From the NCBI GenBank assembly GCA_044351045.1, contig JBILGM010000008.1, forward strand, positions 1-64,000: 64,000 nucleotides of DNA, written 5' to 3'. Below the pieces are notes generated by a model. That model made no database searches. It was not told where the DNA came from and saw only the letters and a list, made by a program, of their open reading frames with translations. Source of the DNA: UBA6136 sp044351045. Its GTDB lineage: Bacteria > Pseudomonadota > Gammaproteobacteria > Methylococcales > Methylococcaceae. Below are positions 35,818-44,020 of this stretch, piece by piece. The position numbers and the translations under genes are program-made. Positions within the stretch are counted from its first letter, which is position 1, and every line of letters starts with the position of its first letter.

Positions 35818-36384
35818 ATGAATCCCAATGAGATGTACGAATATGTGGAGCGGATCGCCAACCTGATCCGTACTCGCGTTCGGAAGACCGGACTTGCGAG
35901 TGGCGTGCAGCCTGTCCAGATGGAGGCGCTCCACTATCTGAGTCGGTGCAATCGATACAGCAACACCCCTGTGGCCGTCGCCGAGTTCCTCGGGCTGACC
36001 AAGGGCACGGTGTCTCAGACACTGGGTGTGCTTGAGGACAACGGGTTCGTGGAAAAAACAATCGACGCACGCGATCGGCGCGTGGTGCATCTGCATTTGA
36101 CGCCGTCCGGAACCCAGGTGCTGGATCAGTCCATCCCTCCGGATGTCCTGAAGTCTGCAATCAATGAACTCCCCGAGCAGGAGCAACGGCAGATGGCGCA
36201 ATCAATCGAGCATCTTCTCCTTTGTCTGCAGCATGCAAATGGGCTCAAAACCTTTGGCACCTGCAGAACCTGCATTCATCATCAGCAAACCGACGATGCT
36301 CAGCGCCGTTGCGGCCTGACCCGCGAAATCCTCACGGACTCGGACGCCAACAAAATCTGCCGTGAACACATTCCTGCAGGTTGA
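35818..36384 (+). CDS. MarR-family regulator with C-terminal cysteine cluster
   Basis: This 188-residue protein has the MarR winged helix at about residues 30-110: TPVAVAEFLGLTKGTVSQTL (helix-turn-helix) and DARDRRVVHLHLTPSG (wing). Beyond the normal dimerisation helix comes an unusual tail with Cys149, Cys152, Cys165 and Cys181 (pattern C-x2-C-x12-C-x15-C) in FGTCRTCIHHQ, RRCGLT and KICREH, suited to bind Zn2+ or a 4Fe-4S cluster. Two other cysteines (44, 136) lie in the body. It could sense redox state, metal or O2. The neighbour is the convergent FAD/Fe-S oxidoreductase. The start lacks a good ribosome site; ATG 35830 is an alternative. Confidence 0.85.
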   Translation: MNPNEMYEYVERIANLIRTRVRKTGLASGVQPVQMEALHYLSRCNRYSNTPVAVAEFLGLTKGTVSQTLGVLEDNGFVEKTIDARDRRVVHLHLTPSGTQVLDQSIPPDVLKSAINELPEQEQRQMAQSIEHLLLCLQHANGLKTFGTCRTCIHHQQTDDAQRRCGLTREILTDSDANKICREHIPAG

Positions 36385-36429
36385 CGGCTGAGGTTCAGGG
36401 GCCTCCGCCCCACACCTCGGTCGTTGCAA

Positions 36430-39400
36430 TCAGACTAGCACACGTTCGATGCCCCCGTTGCGGACACGGCTCACATAATCGGGCAGCCAGTTCTCGCCCA
36501 AAACATGTTTTGCAATCTCGACTACGATGTAATCCGCGTCGAGTTGATCGACGTCATCCTTGTATCGCTGTAAACCCTGCAGACATGAAGGGCAGGAGGT
36601 CAGGACTTTGACGGGTCCATCAAATCCATCACTGCGCAGACCCGTGACGTTGCCCTGCAATTCTTCTTCCTTGCGGTAACGGACCTGAGTGGAAATGTCT
36701 GGCCGGCCGATGGCGAGCGTGCCGGATTCCCCGCAACAACGGTCGCTCTTCATCACTGCCGATCCGTCGCCCGGAACAATAAGGCTGTTCACGGTTTTCA
36801 TCGGATCGCGCTGCTTCATCGGGCTGTGGCAGGGATCGTGGTAGAGGTAGCGGGTGCCATTGACGCCCTCCAGTTTCACCTTTTTTTCCAGCAGATATTC
36901 GTGGATGTCGATCAGTCGGCAGCCTGGAAAGATCTTGTCAAACTCGTAGTCGGCGAGTTGATCCAGACAGGTGCCGCAACTGACGATCACGGTTTTTATG
37001 TCCAGATAATTCAAAGTGTTCGCGATACGGTGAAACAGAACCCGGTTGTCCGTCGTGATCTTGTCCGCCTTGTCGAATTGTCCGGCAGCGCGCTGAGGAT
37101 AGCCGCAGCAAAGGTAGCCCGGCGGCAATACGGCCTGCACCCCGACCTCATGGAGCATGGCCTGTGTGGCCAGGCCGACTTGAGAAAAAAGTCGCTCCGA
37201 ACCGCAGCCGGGAAAATAGAAAATGGCTTCCGAGTCGGCGCGGGTTTTATCCGGGTCACGAATGATGGGGATGACCTGGTTATCCTCGATGTCCAGCAGT
37301 GCCCGTGCCGTCTTGTTGGGTAGATTGCCTGGCATCTTTTTGTTGATGAAATGAATCACCTGCTCCCGCACCGGGGGCTTGCCCAGTGACGCAGGAGGAT
37401 GGGCCGTTTGCGCCCGGCCGAGAGGAGACAGCAACCGGTTGCCCAGCCGCTGTCCCTTATAGCCTATATCGATCATGGCGGTACGTAGCCCCTTGATCGT
37501 ATTCGGATGGGTCGCATTGAGGAACAGCATTGCCGCGCTTTTCGCCGGGTTGAAGCTCTGTTTTCCCATCTTGCGCAGGAGGTTGCGCATGTTCATCGAC
37601 ACATCGCCAAAGTCGATATCGACCGGACAGGGGTTGTAGCATTTATGGCAGATGGTGCAGTGATCCGCTACATCCTCGAACTCTTTCCAATGGGTAATAG
37701 AGATGCCGCGACGGGTTTGCTCCTCGTAGAGGAAGGCTTCGATCAGCAGTGAAGTCGCCAGAATCTTGTTGCGAGGCGAGTAGGGCAAATTAGCCTTGGG
37801 CACATGCGTCGAACAAACGGGCTTACACTTTCCGCAGCGAAGACAGTCCTTGACCGAGTCCGCAATGGCACCAATGTCGCTCTGTTGCATGATTAGCGAT
37901 TCAAAACCCATCAGGCTGAACGAGGGCGTATAGGCCCGCGTCAAATCTGATCCCGGCATCAGCTTGCCTTGATTGAATCGGCCCTCCGGATCGACCTGAG
38001 CTTTGTAAGAATGAAACGGTGCCAGTTCTTTCTGCGTCAGAAATTCATATTTTGTGATGCCGATGCCATGCTCGCCAGAAATGACGCCATCGAGCGAGCG
38101 GGCCAGTGCCATGATGCGTTCCACCGCTGCATTCGCCTCCTGGAGCATTTCATAATGATCCGAATTGACCGGCAGGTTGGTATGGACGTTGCCATCGCCG
38201 GCATGCATGTGAAGGGCTACGAACACCCGGCCCCTGAGCACTTCCTTGTGAACGGCTTCAATACGCTCCATGACGGGGCGGAAGTGGTCGCCCTCGAAGA
38301 TTTCCATCAGCGGCCTTTTGAGCTCCCGTTTCCAGGACACCCGAACCGAGTGATCCTGGAGCCGATGGAAGACTGTCGGATCTTCGGTCCGGTTGGTGAG
38401 ATCGCTCGCCACGATGCCCAGGTCAGGGAAGACCCGTTCGGCTTCGGTCAGAGGTAGATCCAGATGGTCGTAAAGCCAGTCCCACCGTGACCGAACGCGG
38501 GTGATGACATCAAGTGCTCGTTGGCGCCGCTCGCCGATGAGTGCCTCGGCATCCAGTCCCTCATCGTAAGCACGCAGAGGCAACTCGCCTCGAATCAGTG
38601 AACTCAGTGCATCACACAGACGCAGTTTGTTCCTCAGCGAGAGTTCGATGTTGATTCGTTCGATGCCATCGCAATATTCCCCCATGCGCGGCAGCGGGAT
38701 CACAACGTCTTCGTTGATCTTGAACGCATTAGTATGGCGGGCAATGGCCGCCGTGCGAGCACGATCCAGCCAGAAGGTTTTGCGGGACTCGGCACTGACC
38801 GCGACGAATCCCTCGCCTCTGCGGGCGTTGCAGATCCTGATGACTTTGCTGGTGGCCAGGGCCACGGCATTTTCATCATCACCGACGATGTCGCCAATCA
38901 GGACCATTTTCGGCCGACCATGCCGCTTCGCCTTGGTGGCATAGCCGACGGCTTTCACATAGCGCTCGTCCAGATGTTCGAGCCCCGCCAGCATGACGCG
39001 TGCTTCGCCCATCTTCGGCAGCCTGTCCAGATAATCGCGGATTTCCACGATCGCCGGCACCGCTTCCCGTACCTGCCCGAAAAACTCCAGACACACCGTG
39101 CGTCCATGCCGCGGCATCTCATGAAGTATCCAACGGGCCGAAGTGATGAGGCCGTCACAGCCCTCCTTTTGAATGCCGGGAAGGCCGCCAAGAAACTTAT
39201 CCGTGACATCCTTGCCCAGTCCTTCCTTGCGGAACCGCTCGCCGGGTATGTGCAAAATTTCTTCACCCGAGGGCTCCCGTCCATCGGGACCAAAGCGTTT
39301 CAGGCGAAAACTGACTTCGGACTGCAGATGAATCTTGCCGAGGTTGTGGTTGAGTCGTTCCACTTCCAGCCAGTTGCCGTCCGGTGTCACCATCCGCCAT

Positions 39401-40359
39401 GACGCCAGATTGTCGAGAGCCGTTCCCCATAGAACGGCCTTCTTGCCACCGGCATTCATGGCCACATTGCCACCAATGCATGACGCATCGGCTGAGGTCG
39501 GGTCGCAGGCAAACACCAGACCCGCCGCCTCGGCAGCCTCCATGGCCCGGCGAGTGACGACTCCCGCGCCTGTGGTCAGCGTGGCATAAGGGACGGACAC
39601 GCCGGGGAGACATGTTTCCCGCTCGATGGGGGACATGTCCAGCAGCTTTTCGGTATTGATGACCGCGGAGAGCGGGGTCAGAGGAATCGCCCCGCCGGTA
39701 TAGCCGGTGCCGCCGCCCCGGGGAATGATGGTCAACCCCAACTCAATGCAGTCGCGCACCAGATGGCCGATTTCGCTCTCGTTATCGGGATGCAGCACGA
39801 CAAATGGGTATTCCACACGCCAGTCAGTCGCGTCGGTCACATGAGTGACACGGGCGTAGCCGTCAAAGCAGATATTGTCCTTGCGGGTATGCCGTGACAG
39901 CAGAGCCATGGCCTGGCGGCGCAGTTCGCGGGTATGTTCCAGACGCCCCTGGAATGCGTCCACGGCCTCGTGGGCGGATTGGAGCAGTTTGGAGACCTTG
40001 TTGGCGCGGGTGGATTTTTCCTGTTCCAGCGCTACCCGTCGCTCTTCCATTTGCCGCAAACGATGTCGCAGCGCCTCGAGCAGGGCCTTGCGTCGACCAG
40101 GATTACTAATCAGGTCATCTTCGAGGTAGGGATTTCGTTGGATTACCCAGATATCGCCCAGCACCTCGTAGAGCATTCGTGCCGAGCGGCCTGTGATCCT
40201 TTCGGCGCGAAGACTCTGCAGGGTCTCCCAGCCTTCTTCGCCGAGCAGGCGGATGACGATTTCGCGATCGGAGAAAGAGGTGTAGTTGTAAGGGATTTCA
40301 CGAAGGCGATCGGCGCCTGCGCTGGAGCCCGCCAAAGCAGGGGTGCTGTCAGCGTGCAT
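36430..40359 (-). CDS. Giant FAD-linked oxidase/iron-sulfur oxidoreductase (DUF3683-FAD-Fe-S-CCG)
   Basis: This single chain of about 1309 residues joins several modules. The N-terminal DUF3683 (REIPYNYTSFSDREIVIRLL) is followed by an FAD-binding type 4 domain (IIPRGGGTGYTGGAIPLTPL). The GlcD/D-lactate dehydrogenase-like C-domain has ALHMHAGDGNVHTNLPV and GEHGIGITK. Two 4Fe-4S sites follow (CLRCGKCKPVC and CTICHKCYNPCP). Two CCG heterodisulfide-type domains end the chain (GCGSERLF, CCGYPQRAAG, CGTCLDQLADYEFD, DPCHSPMKQR, CCGESG). By analogy it oxidises a 2-hydroxy acid such as lactate or glycolate and passes electrons to the membrane; the substrate is unproven. The start may be ATG 40359 (chosen) or ATG 40413; neither has a strong ribosome site. 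Confidence 0.88.
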   Translation of the reverse strand: MHADSTPALAGSSAGADRLREIPYNYTSFSDREIVIRLLGEEGWETLQSLRAERITGRSARMLYEVLGDIWVIQRNPYLEDDLISNPGRRKALLEALRHRLRQMEERRVALEQEKSTRANKVSKLLQSAHEAVDAFQGRLEHTRELRRQAMALLSRHTRKDNICFDGYARVTHVTDATDWRVEYPFVVLHPDNESEIGHLVRDCIELGLTIIPRGGGTGYTGGAIPLTPLSAVINTEKLLDMSPIERETCLPGVSVPYATLTTGAGVVTRRAMEAAEAAGLVFACDPTSADASCIGGNVAMNAGGKKAVLWGTALDNLASWRMVTPDGNWLEVERLNHNLGKIHLQSEVSFRLKRFGPDGREPSGEEILHIPGERFRKEGLGKDVTDKFLGGLPGIQKEGCDGLITSARWILHEMPRHGRTVCLEFFGQVREAVPAIVEIRDYLDRLPKMGEARVMLAGLEHLDERYVKAVGYATKAKRHGRPKMVLIGDIVGDDENAVALATSKVIRICNARRGEGFVAVSAESRKTFWLDRARTAAIARHTNAFKINEDVVIPLPRMGEYCDGIERINIELSLRNKLRLCDALSSLIRGELPLRAYDEGLDAEALIGERRQRALDVITRVRSRWDWLYDHLDLPLTEAERVFPDLGIVASDLTNRTEDPTVFHRLQDHSVRVSWKRELKRPLMEIFEGDHFRPVMERIEAVHKEVLRGRVFVALHMHAGDGNVHTNLPVNSDHYEMLQEANAAVERIMALARSLDGVISGEHGIGITKYEFLTQKELAPFHSYKAQVDPEGRFNQGKLMPGSDLTRAYTPSFSLMGFESLIMQQSDIGAIADSVKDCLRCGKCKPVCSTHVPKANLPYSPRNKILATSLLIEAFLYEEQTRRGISITHWKEFEDVADHCTICHKCYNPCPVDIDFGDVSMNMRNLLRKMGKQSFNPAKSAAMLFLNATHPNTIKGLRTAMIDIGYKGQRLGNRLLSPLGRAQTAHPPASLGKPPVREQVIHFINKKMPGNLPNKTARALLDIEDNQVIPIIRDPDKTRADSEAIFYFPGCGSERLFSQVGLATQAMLHEVGVQAVLPPGYLCCGYPQRAAGQFDKADKITTDNRVLFHRIANTLNYLDIKTVIVSCGTCLDQLADYEFDKIFPGCRLIDIHEYLLEKKVKLEGVNGTRYLYHDPCHSPMKQRDPMKTVNSLIVPGDGSAVMKSDRCCGESGTLAIGRPDISTQVRYRKEEELQGNVTGLRSDGFDGPVKVLTSCPSCLQGLQRYKDDVDQLDADYIVVEIAKHVLGENWLPDYVSRVRNGGIERVLV

Positions 40360-40457
40360 AAGCCAGAATTCGGATGAACCAGATGAAATGAGTAGAGGAG
40401 GGTATCCGCCCATGAAAGGATACCCGTTGAGCGAAATCTCGGTGCGATAACCCCGGC

Positions 40458-40796
40458 CTAAAGCGCCTGATCGCCGGTTTCGCTTGTGCGGATGCGAATC
40501 ACCTGTTCGAGGTTTGCTACGAAAATTTTACCGTCGCCAATTTTGCCCGTATTAGCCGCTTTGATGATGCACTCGATGGCCTGGTCGAGTAGCGCGTCGG
40601 TCACGGCGACTTCGATCTTCACCTTGGGTAGAAAGTCGACTACGTATTCCGCGCCACGATAGAGTTCTGTGTGGCCTTTCTGCCGGCCAAAGCCCTTGAC
40701 CTCGGTCACCGTAATGCCGGCGATCCCCAAGTCCGAGAGGGACTCCCTGACGTCATCCAGCTTGAAGGGTTTGATGATGGCGGTTATCAGTTTCAT
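40458..40796 (-). CDS. glnK: PII nitrogen regulatory protein (GlnK/GlnB type)
   Basis: This 112-residue protein is the standard PII trimer subunit. MKLITAIIKPFKLDDVRESL opens it. The T-loop has the uridylylation Tyr51 in ELYRGAEYVVDFLPKVK, the B-loop is ANTGKIGDGKIFV, and the C-loop is RIRTSETGDQAL. It signals 2-oxoglutarate and ATP/ADP levels to targets such as AmtB, glutamine synthetase adenylyltransferase or NtrB. No amtB or glnA is adjacent, so GlnK and GlnB cannot be told apart. AAGGGA seven bases upstream supports the start. No sigma-54 promoter was found. Confidence 0.92.
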   Translation of the reverse strand: MKLITAIIKPFKLDDVRESLSDLGIAGITVTEVKGFGRQKGHTELYRGAEYVVDFLPKVKIEVAVTDALLDQAIECIIKAANTGKIGDGKIFVANLEQVIRIRTSETGDQAL

Positions 40797-40905
40797 GGCG
40801 TTTCCCTTGGCGATTGAGGAGCAATGGGGTGGTTTAAGGATAGACTGGACGGCGAGATTTTACAGGAGTTTCGTTGAACTTAGCGTATTAGCGCCAGCGT
40901 TGATT

Positions 40906-41247
40906 TCAGTGCAGGAAGGCATCGACGGTATACCCTTGATTCTCGACGATCCGGGCCAGATGCCGCAGAGCTTCCGCTTGCAACTGTCGAATGCGTTCCC
41001 GCGTGAGATGCATGGAGTGTGCAATGGACTCAAGGGTCTCTGGATCATGCTCATGCAAACCGAAGCGGCGAATCACGATCTCTCACTGTCGGTCGTTCAA
41101 CTGCTCCAGCCAGCGGTCGACCGCCAGCAGGATCTGGGCGTTCTGGAGATGTTCGGTGACGGGAAGGAAGTCTCCCGTGGTGCAATCGCCCACAGTCAGG
41201 TCTGGGTCGTTTTTCAGGGGGGCGTCCAGCCAGCCGAGCCGGTTATG
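40906..41247 (-). pseudogene. rpoS: Remnant of an RpoS-like sigma factor (regions 3-4)
   Basis: On the minus strand one frame reads LDAPLKNDPDLTVGDC, then WLEQLNDRQ. A TGA at 41085-41083 interrupts it, and EIVIRRFGLHEHDPETLESI, LTRERIRQLQAEALRHLA and a normal stop TGA at 40908-40906 follow. This is sigma region 4 including the -35-recognising helix-turn-helix, with the spacing of RpoS. The TGA replaces the Arg of the usual KQREV motif (CGA to TGA). Regions 1-2 are missing: upstream of about 41247 the frame runs into a stop, and sequence resembling another gene takes over. It cannot make a working sigma factor. Confidence 0.75.
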
Positions 41248-41249
41248 GC

Positions 41250-41740
41250 CTCATGCAGGTAGCTGATCGCATCGAGTTCTTCCCTTTATCGCGGGCGGGA
41301 ATGTCCACTCGCCGGCTCAGATGGGCGCCGATGGCGACAAAGACAGCGTCGAATTTCCCCGTTGTTTGTCTCTGAGCAGATTCTCAACCTTGTGGTTGAG
41401 TCTTACGGTGACCCCAGCGTTTCAATGGGACGAATTTCAGCCATCAGGACATCGCGGGGGAGCCGATTAGCCGAGATCCCGAAATGCACCTGCCGCCAGG
41501 AACCGGTACCGCCTCATGCATTTTTGACGGTGTGGCCGCACATGGACTGGTGATAGGCGGCAGAAAGCCCGCTGGGAACGGCCCCGATGATCAGGGTGCG
41601 CCGGTCAGTGGATGGGGCCTCGGGCTGAAGTTGCCAGCCTTCCTTGAGTGCCTGATCGCCCCAGTGTCCTCGCCATGTTGCAATAGATCGGCCGGGGCAG
41701 TGAGGTCGCTGTTCTGGGCTTCGGTCCGTGTTGATCACGG
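41250..41740 (-). pseudogene. Remnant of a GltD-like NAD(P)/FAD oxidoreductase
   Basis: Minus-strand pieces in changing frames recall the beta subunit of glutamate synthase and relatives. They are GDQALKEGWQLQPEAPSTDR and TLIIGAVPSGLSAAYH (the dinucleotide motif GxGxxG, with its middle Gly now Val), then a TGA. NRLPRDVLMAEIRPIETLG and a frameshift follow, then TVRLNHKVENLLRDKQ and LDAISYLHEA. At least two stops and two frameshifts are present. Its end abuts the rpoS-like remnant, so a deletion probably joined two former neighbours. The former function cannot be specified beyond a GltD/DsrL-type electron-transfer flavoprotein. Confidence 0.65.
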
Positions 41741-41743
41741 AAT

Positions 41744-42508
41744 TCAGGCGCCGAGGAGCATGTCCTTAGCCTGGTTGATTTTGGCGGCCAGGTAATCCGA
41801 CCCACCCCGGTCAGGATGGACTTTCTGGATGAGACGGCGATGAGCAGCGATGATCTCTTCTCGTGTGGCCCCCGGTTGAAGGCCCAGCATTTGAAGAGCC
41901 TCCGACTTGTCTAGTGTCGAACTGCCCGAATCGGCCTGCCTGGCTTGCTCGGGCTCGCGCCATCGGTCACCGTATACGCGTTCAATATAAGCAGCCAGCA
42001 GTCTGGCCGATTCCGGGTCCTTTTGGGTGTAGCTACGGTAAAGCGAAGCCAAGTCAGTGAGGGAAAGATTTTTTAGCGATTCTCCCGCATGCGGGCCCTG
42101 CAATATCTCCCCGTTCATTTCGCCGGTGGCGTGATGGAGGTGCATCCGCAGGAACTCTGATTGGACCGTGGAGGACCCCGTTCCACCGCCATCTTCGTCC
42201 ATCTGTCCCTCATTGGCCGCGCGTTGCCTTTGATAGCGTTGCCAGTGGGGAAGGTATTGGACGATGAGCGGGATCAGTACCGGCAGTATGCGCGAGACGG
42301 TGGCGAACAGAGCAGCCAATACGGCCCCAAGCACCGGCACCAGAATGCCCAGCCTCCCGGTCAGGGTCAGCAGTAGCAAGAGCAGAATGCCCAGGGCCAT
42401 CAGTGATTGCCGGGTCGCACTGTAGCGCGCCAGTGGTGTATTGCTCAGGAACCGACGGACGCCCATTACAGCCAGCAGGACTAAGGCAAACAAGACCAGT
42501 TGTGCCAT
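41744..42508 (-). CDS. Membrane-anchored J-domain protein
   Basis: This 254-residue protein has two N-terminal membrane segments (AQLVLFALVLLAVMGVRRF and about residues 35-75, rich in Leu/Val). A central region ASEFLRMHLHHATGEMNGEI and the segment SLTDLASLYRSYTQKDPESA follow, and a C-terminal J domain (about 200-254) carries the HPD tripeptide (IQKVHPDRGGSDYLAAKINQ). The J domain would stimulate a DnaK partner, so the protein may recruit Hsp70 to the membrane. The last base of the VWA gene start region overlaps it: the two genes share base 42508 and are surely co-translated. Confidence 0.85.
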   Translation of the reverse strand: MAQLVLFALVLLAVMGVRRFLSNTPLARYSATRQSLMALGILLLLLLTLTGRLGILVPVLGAVLAALFATVSRILPVLIPLIVQYLPHWQRYQRQRAANEGQMDEDGGGTGSSTVQSEFLRMHLHHATGEMNGEILQGPHAGESLKNLSLTDLASLYRSYTQKDPESARLLAAYIERVYGDRWREPEQARQADSGSSTLDKSEALQMLGLQPGATREEIIAAHRRLIQKVHPDRGGSDYLAAKINQAKDMLLGA

Positions 42509-43218
42509 CAGCGTGAGGGAAGTTGGTGAGTAAGGTGCTGTGCCAGACCGCCCCGGTCGCGTCCGAATTGGAGCATCGCTGTGAATCCGCCGCTGGCATA
42601 GGCGGCCACGGCGCCGAGGAGATCGGCCAATTCGCGGGCGCTGCCCGCATCAAAGCGGCTATAGGCGCCCCCGCTTAATTTGGCTAGTTGGCGGAATGTC
42701 ATTTCGGCTTTGGGGTCATGGCCCTCCTGAAAGACGAAGAGGGGGGTATTCAGGACGCCCAGTTTTCCCGCCAGGTGACCCAGCGCGTCCGGGTTTTCTT
42801 CGAGGCAATCGCCGATGTATATCACGGCGTGAATGCGTTCCCGACGGGCTTCCTGGAGAGCATGTTCCAGCACGCGGCCAATTTGTGTTAGGCCGCCCAG
42901 GCAATTGACCCGTTCCATCCTGGCCTTGAGTCCCTTGGAATCGCCTAGCCACGGTGATGTGAAGAAATTCGCTATGCCCTGAAAAAAACACAGCTGCATG
43001 CTGAGGCCACCCAGATTGGAGGCTACATCGAACATGGTCGATTGCAGGTGACGGGCCTGTTCCCAGGAGGGTTCGCGACTGGCTGTGGCATCCAGGGCAA
43101 AGATCAGCTTGCCACAAGAGGATGATGGCAGCGTTGCCGGTGTCTTGGCGACCTTGTCCAGGAATGAGGCGATTTGGACTGATGTATCCGATTTTGGGAT
43201 TTTTCCAATTTCAGCCAT
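42508..43218 (-). CDS. Von Willebrand factor A-domain protein
   Basis: This 236-residue soluble protein contains one VWA fold: KLIFALDATASREPSWEQA holds the MIDAS DxTxS, GLTQIGRVLEHAL the Thr of the site and VIYIGDCLEENPDALG the later Asp. It has no signal peptide or membrane segment. The DnaJ-like gene follows with a 1-base overlap, so a stable functional pair is likely, possibly a chaperone-type module. The substrate or partner is unknown. Confidence 0.85.
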   Translation of the reverse strand: MAEIGKIPKSDTSVQIASFLDKVAKTPATLPSSSCGKLIFALDATASREPSWEQARHLQSTMFDVASNLGGLSMQLCFFQGIANFFTSPWLGDSKGLKARMERVNCLGGLTQIGRVLEHALQEARRERIHAVIYIGDCLEENPDALGHLAGKLGVLNTPLFVFQEGHDPKAEMTFRQLAKLSGGAYSRFDAGSARELADLLGAVAAYASGGFTAMLQFGRDRGGLAQHLTHQLPSR

Positions 43219-43516
43219 GCTGTTGATCTTCTAGGGTTGCTGGAAAACATTTTGGACCACAAGCGGATCGCGCCGAGGAACTTACCCCCATTCAAAATGG
43301 TCGCAGGTATCGCCCTCTGTATGATCCTCAATATAAGGAAGTCTTTGGCAAGAGCAAGTCCATCGCGCTGTTTAATTGTTGGGATATACGTGGCGAGCGG
43401 ATAATCGAACGTGGCTGTGGGTTTGCATTCCAAATGCGACGTGATAACTTTCACGAGCTTATAGACCGATAGCCTGAAACTTAAAATTAAAATAGCTGAA
43501 TGAAGGAGACAACCCA
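43219..43516. other. Intergenic region, no gene recognised
   Basis: This stretch separates the divergent VWA gene and the small membrane protein and is AT-richer than its surroundings. Minus-strand frames in it lack conserved sequence. It presumably holds both promoters; no confident hexamers were assigned. Confidence 0.4.
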
Positions 43517-43954
43517 ATGACTGATGCGTACAACAACCCAGAACCCGGCAAAAGTGGCGAAGAGAACAGCATTTTGAGCGCCATCAAGGGAAACCCCAAG
43601 GCCCTGTACGGCTTAATCGCTGCCATTGCCATTGTAACTCTAGGTCTGGCCTTGTTCGGTGGTGGTGAAAGCAAGGTAGTGGTAAATACGGCCATCAGCA
43701 AAGGCCAGAGCGTAGTGCTTGAGAACCCCAACGGTGGTCTTTCCCATGTCACAGCGGCACCAGGAATGATGGGGGCCCAGACTGCTGAGGAGGACGTGGA
43801 ACAAGATATCTGTGTCGCTAATTCGGGCACCCATGCCACTGTTGAAGATGAGCAGGTGACGGGCCTATTGCCGTATGTCAAGGTTGCCATCAGCGATGGT
43901 CCATGCCAAGGCAAGTCCGGCTGGACCTCAAAGGTCAACGTCAAAGGTCAATAA
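43517..43954 (+). CDS. Small single-pass membrane protein of unknown function
   Basis: This 145-residue protein begins MTDAYNNPEPGKSGEENSIL and has one membrane segment (about 31-48, LYGLIAAIAIVTLGLALFGG). An extracytoplasmic domain of about 95 residues carries two cysteines (DICVANSGTH and DGPCQGKSGW), which could be disulfide-bonded. A very good ribosome site (AAGGAG) and a strong terminator suggest a well-expressed monocistronic gene. Not recognised as a named family. The beta-rich end (YVKVAISDGPC, WTSKVNVKGQ) hints at an SH3-like fold, but this is a guess. Confidence 0.8.
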   Translation: MTDAYNNPEPGKSGEENSILSAIKGNPKALYGLIAAIAIVTLGLALFGGGESKVVVNTAISKGQSVVLENPNGGLSHVTAAPGMMGAQTAEEDVEQDICVANSGTHATVEDEQVTGLLPYVKVAISDGPCQGKSGWTSKVNVKGQ

Positions 43955-43974
43955 AGCATCCTCGCCTTCGATAT

Positions 43975-44000
43975 AAAGCCCGGCGAGTCCGGGCTTTTTT
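43975..44000 (+). terminator. Rho-independent terminator
   Basis: AAAGCCCGG (43975-43983), loop CGAGT and CCGGGCTTT (43989-43997) with further T to 44000 end the small membrane protein gene. Confidence 0.93.
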
Positions 44001-44020
44001 GCGCCTCATCCACATTTTGT

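Noticed and set aside
40797..40905. Sigma-54 promoter for the PII gene
   Set aside because: No TGGCAC-N5-TTGC pattern is present on the minus strand in this interval.
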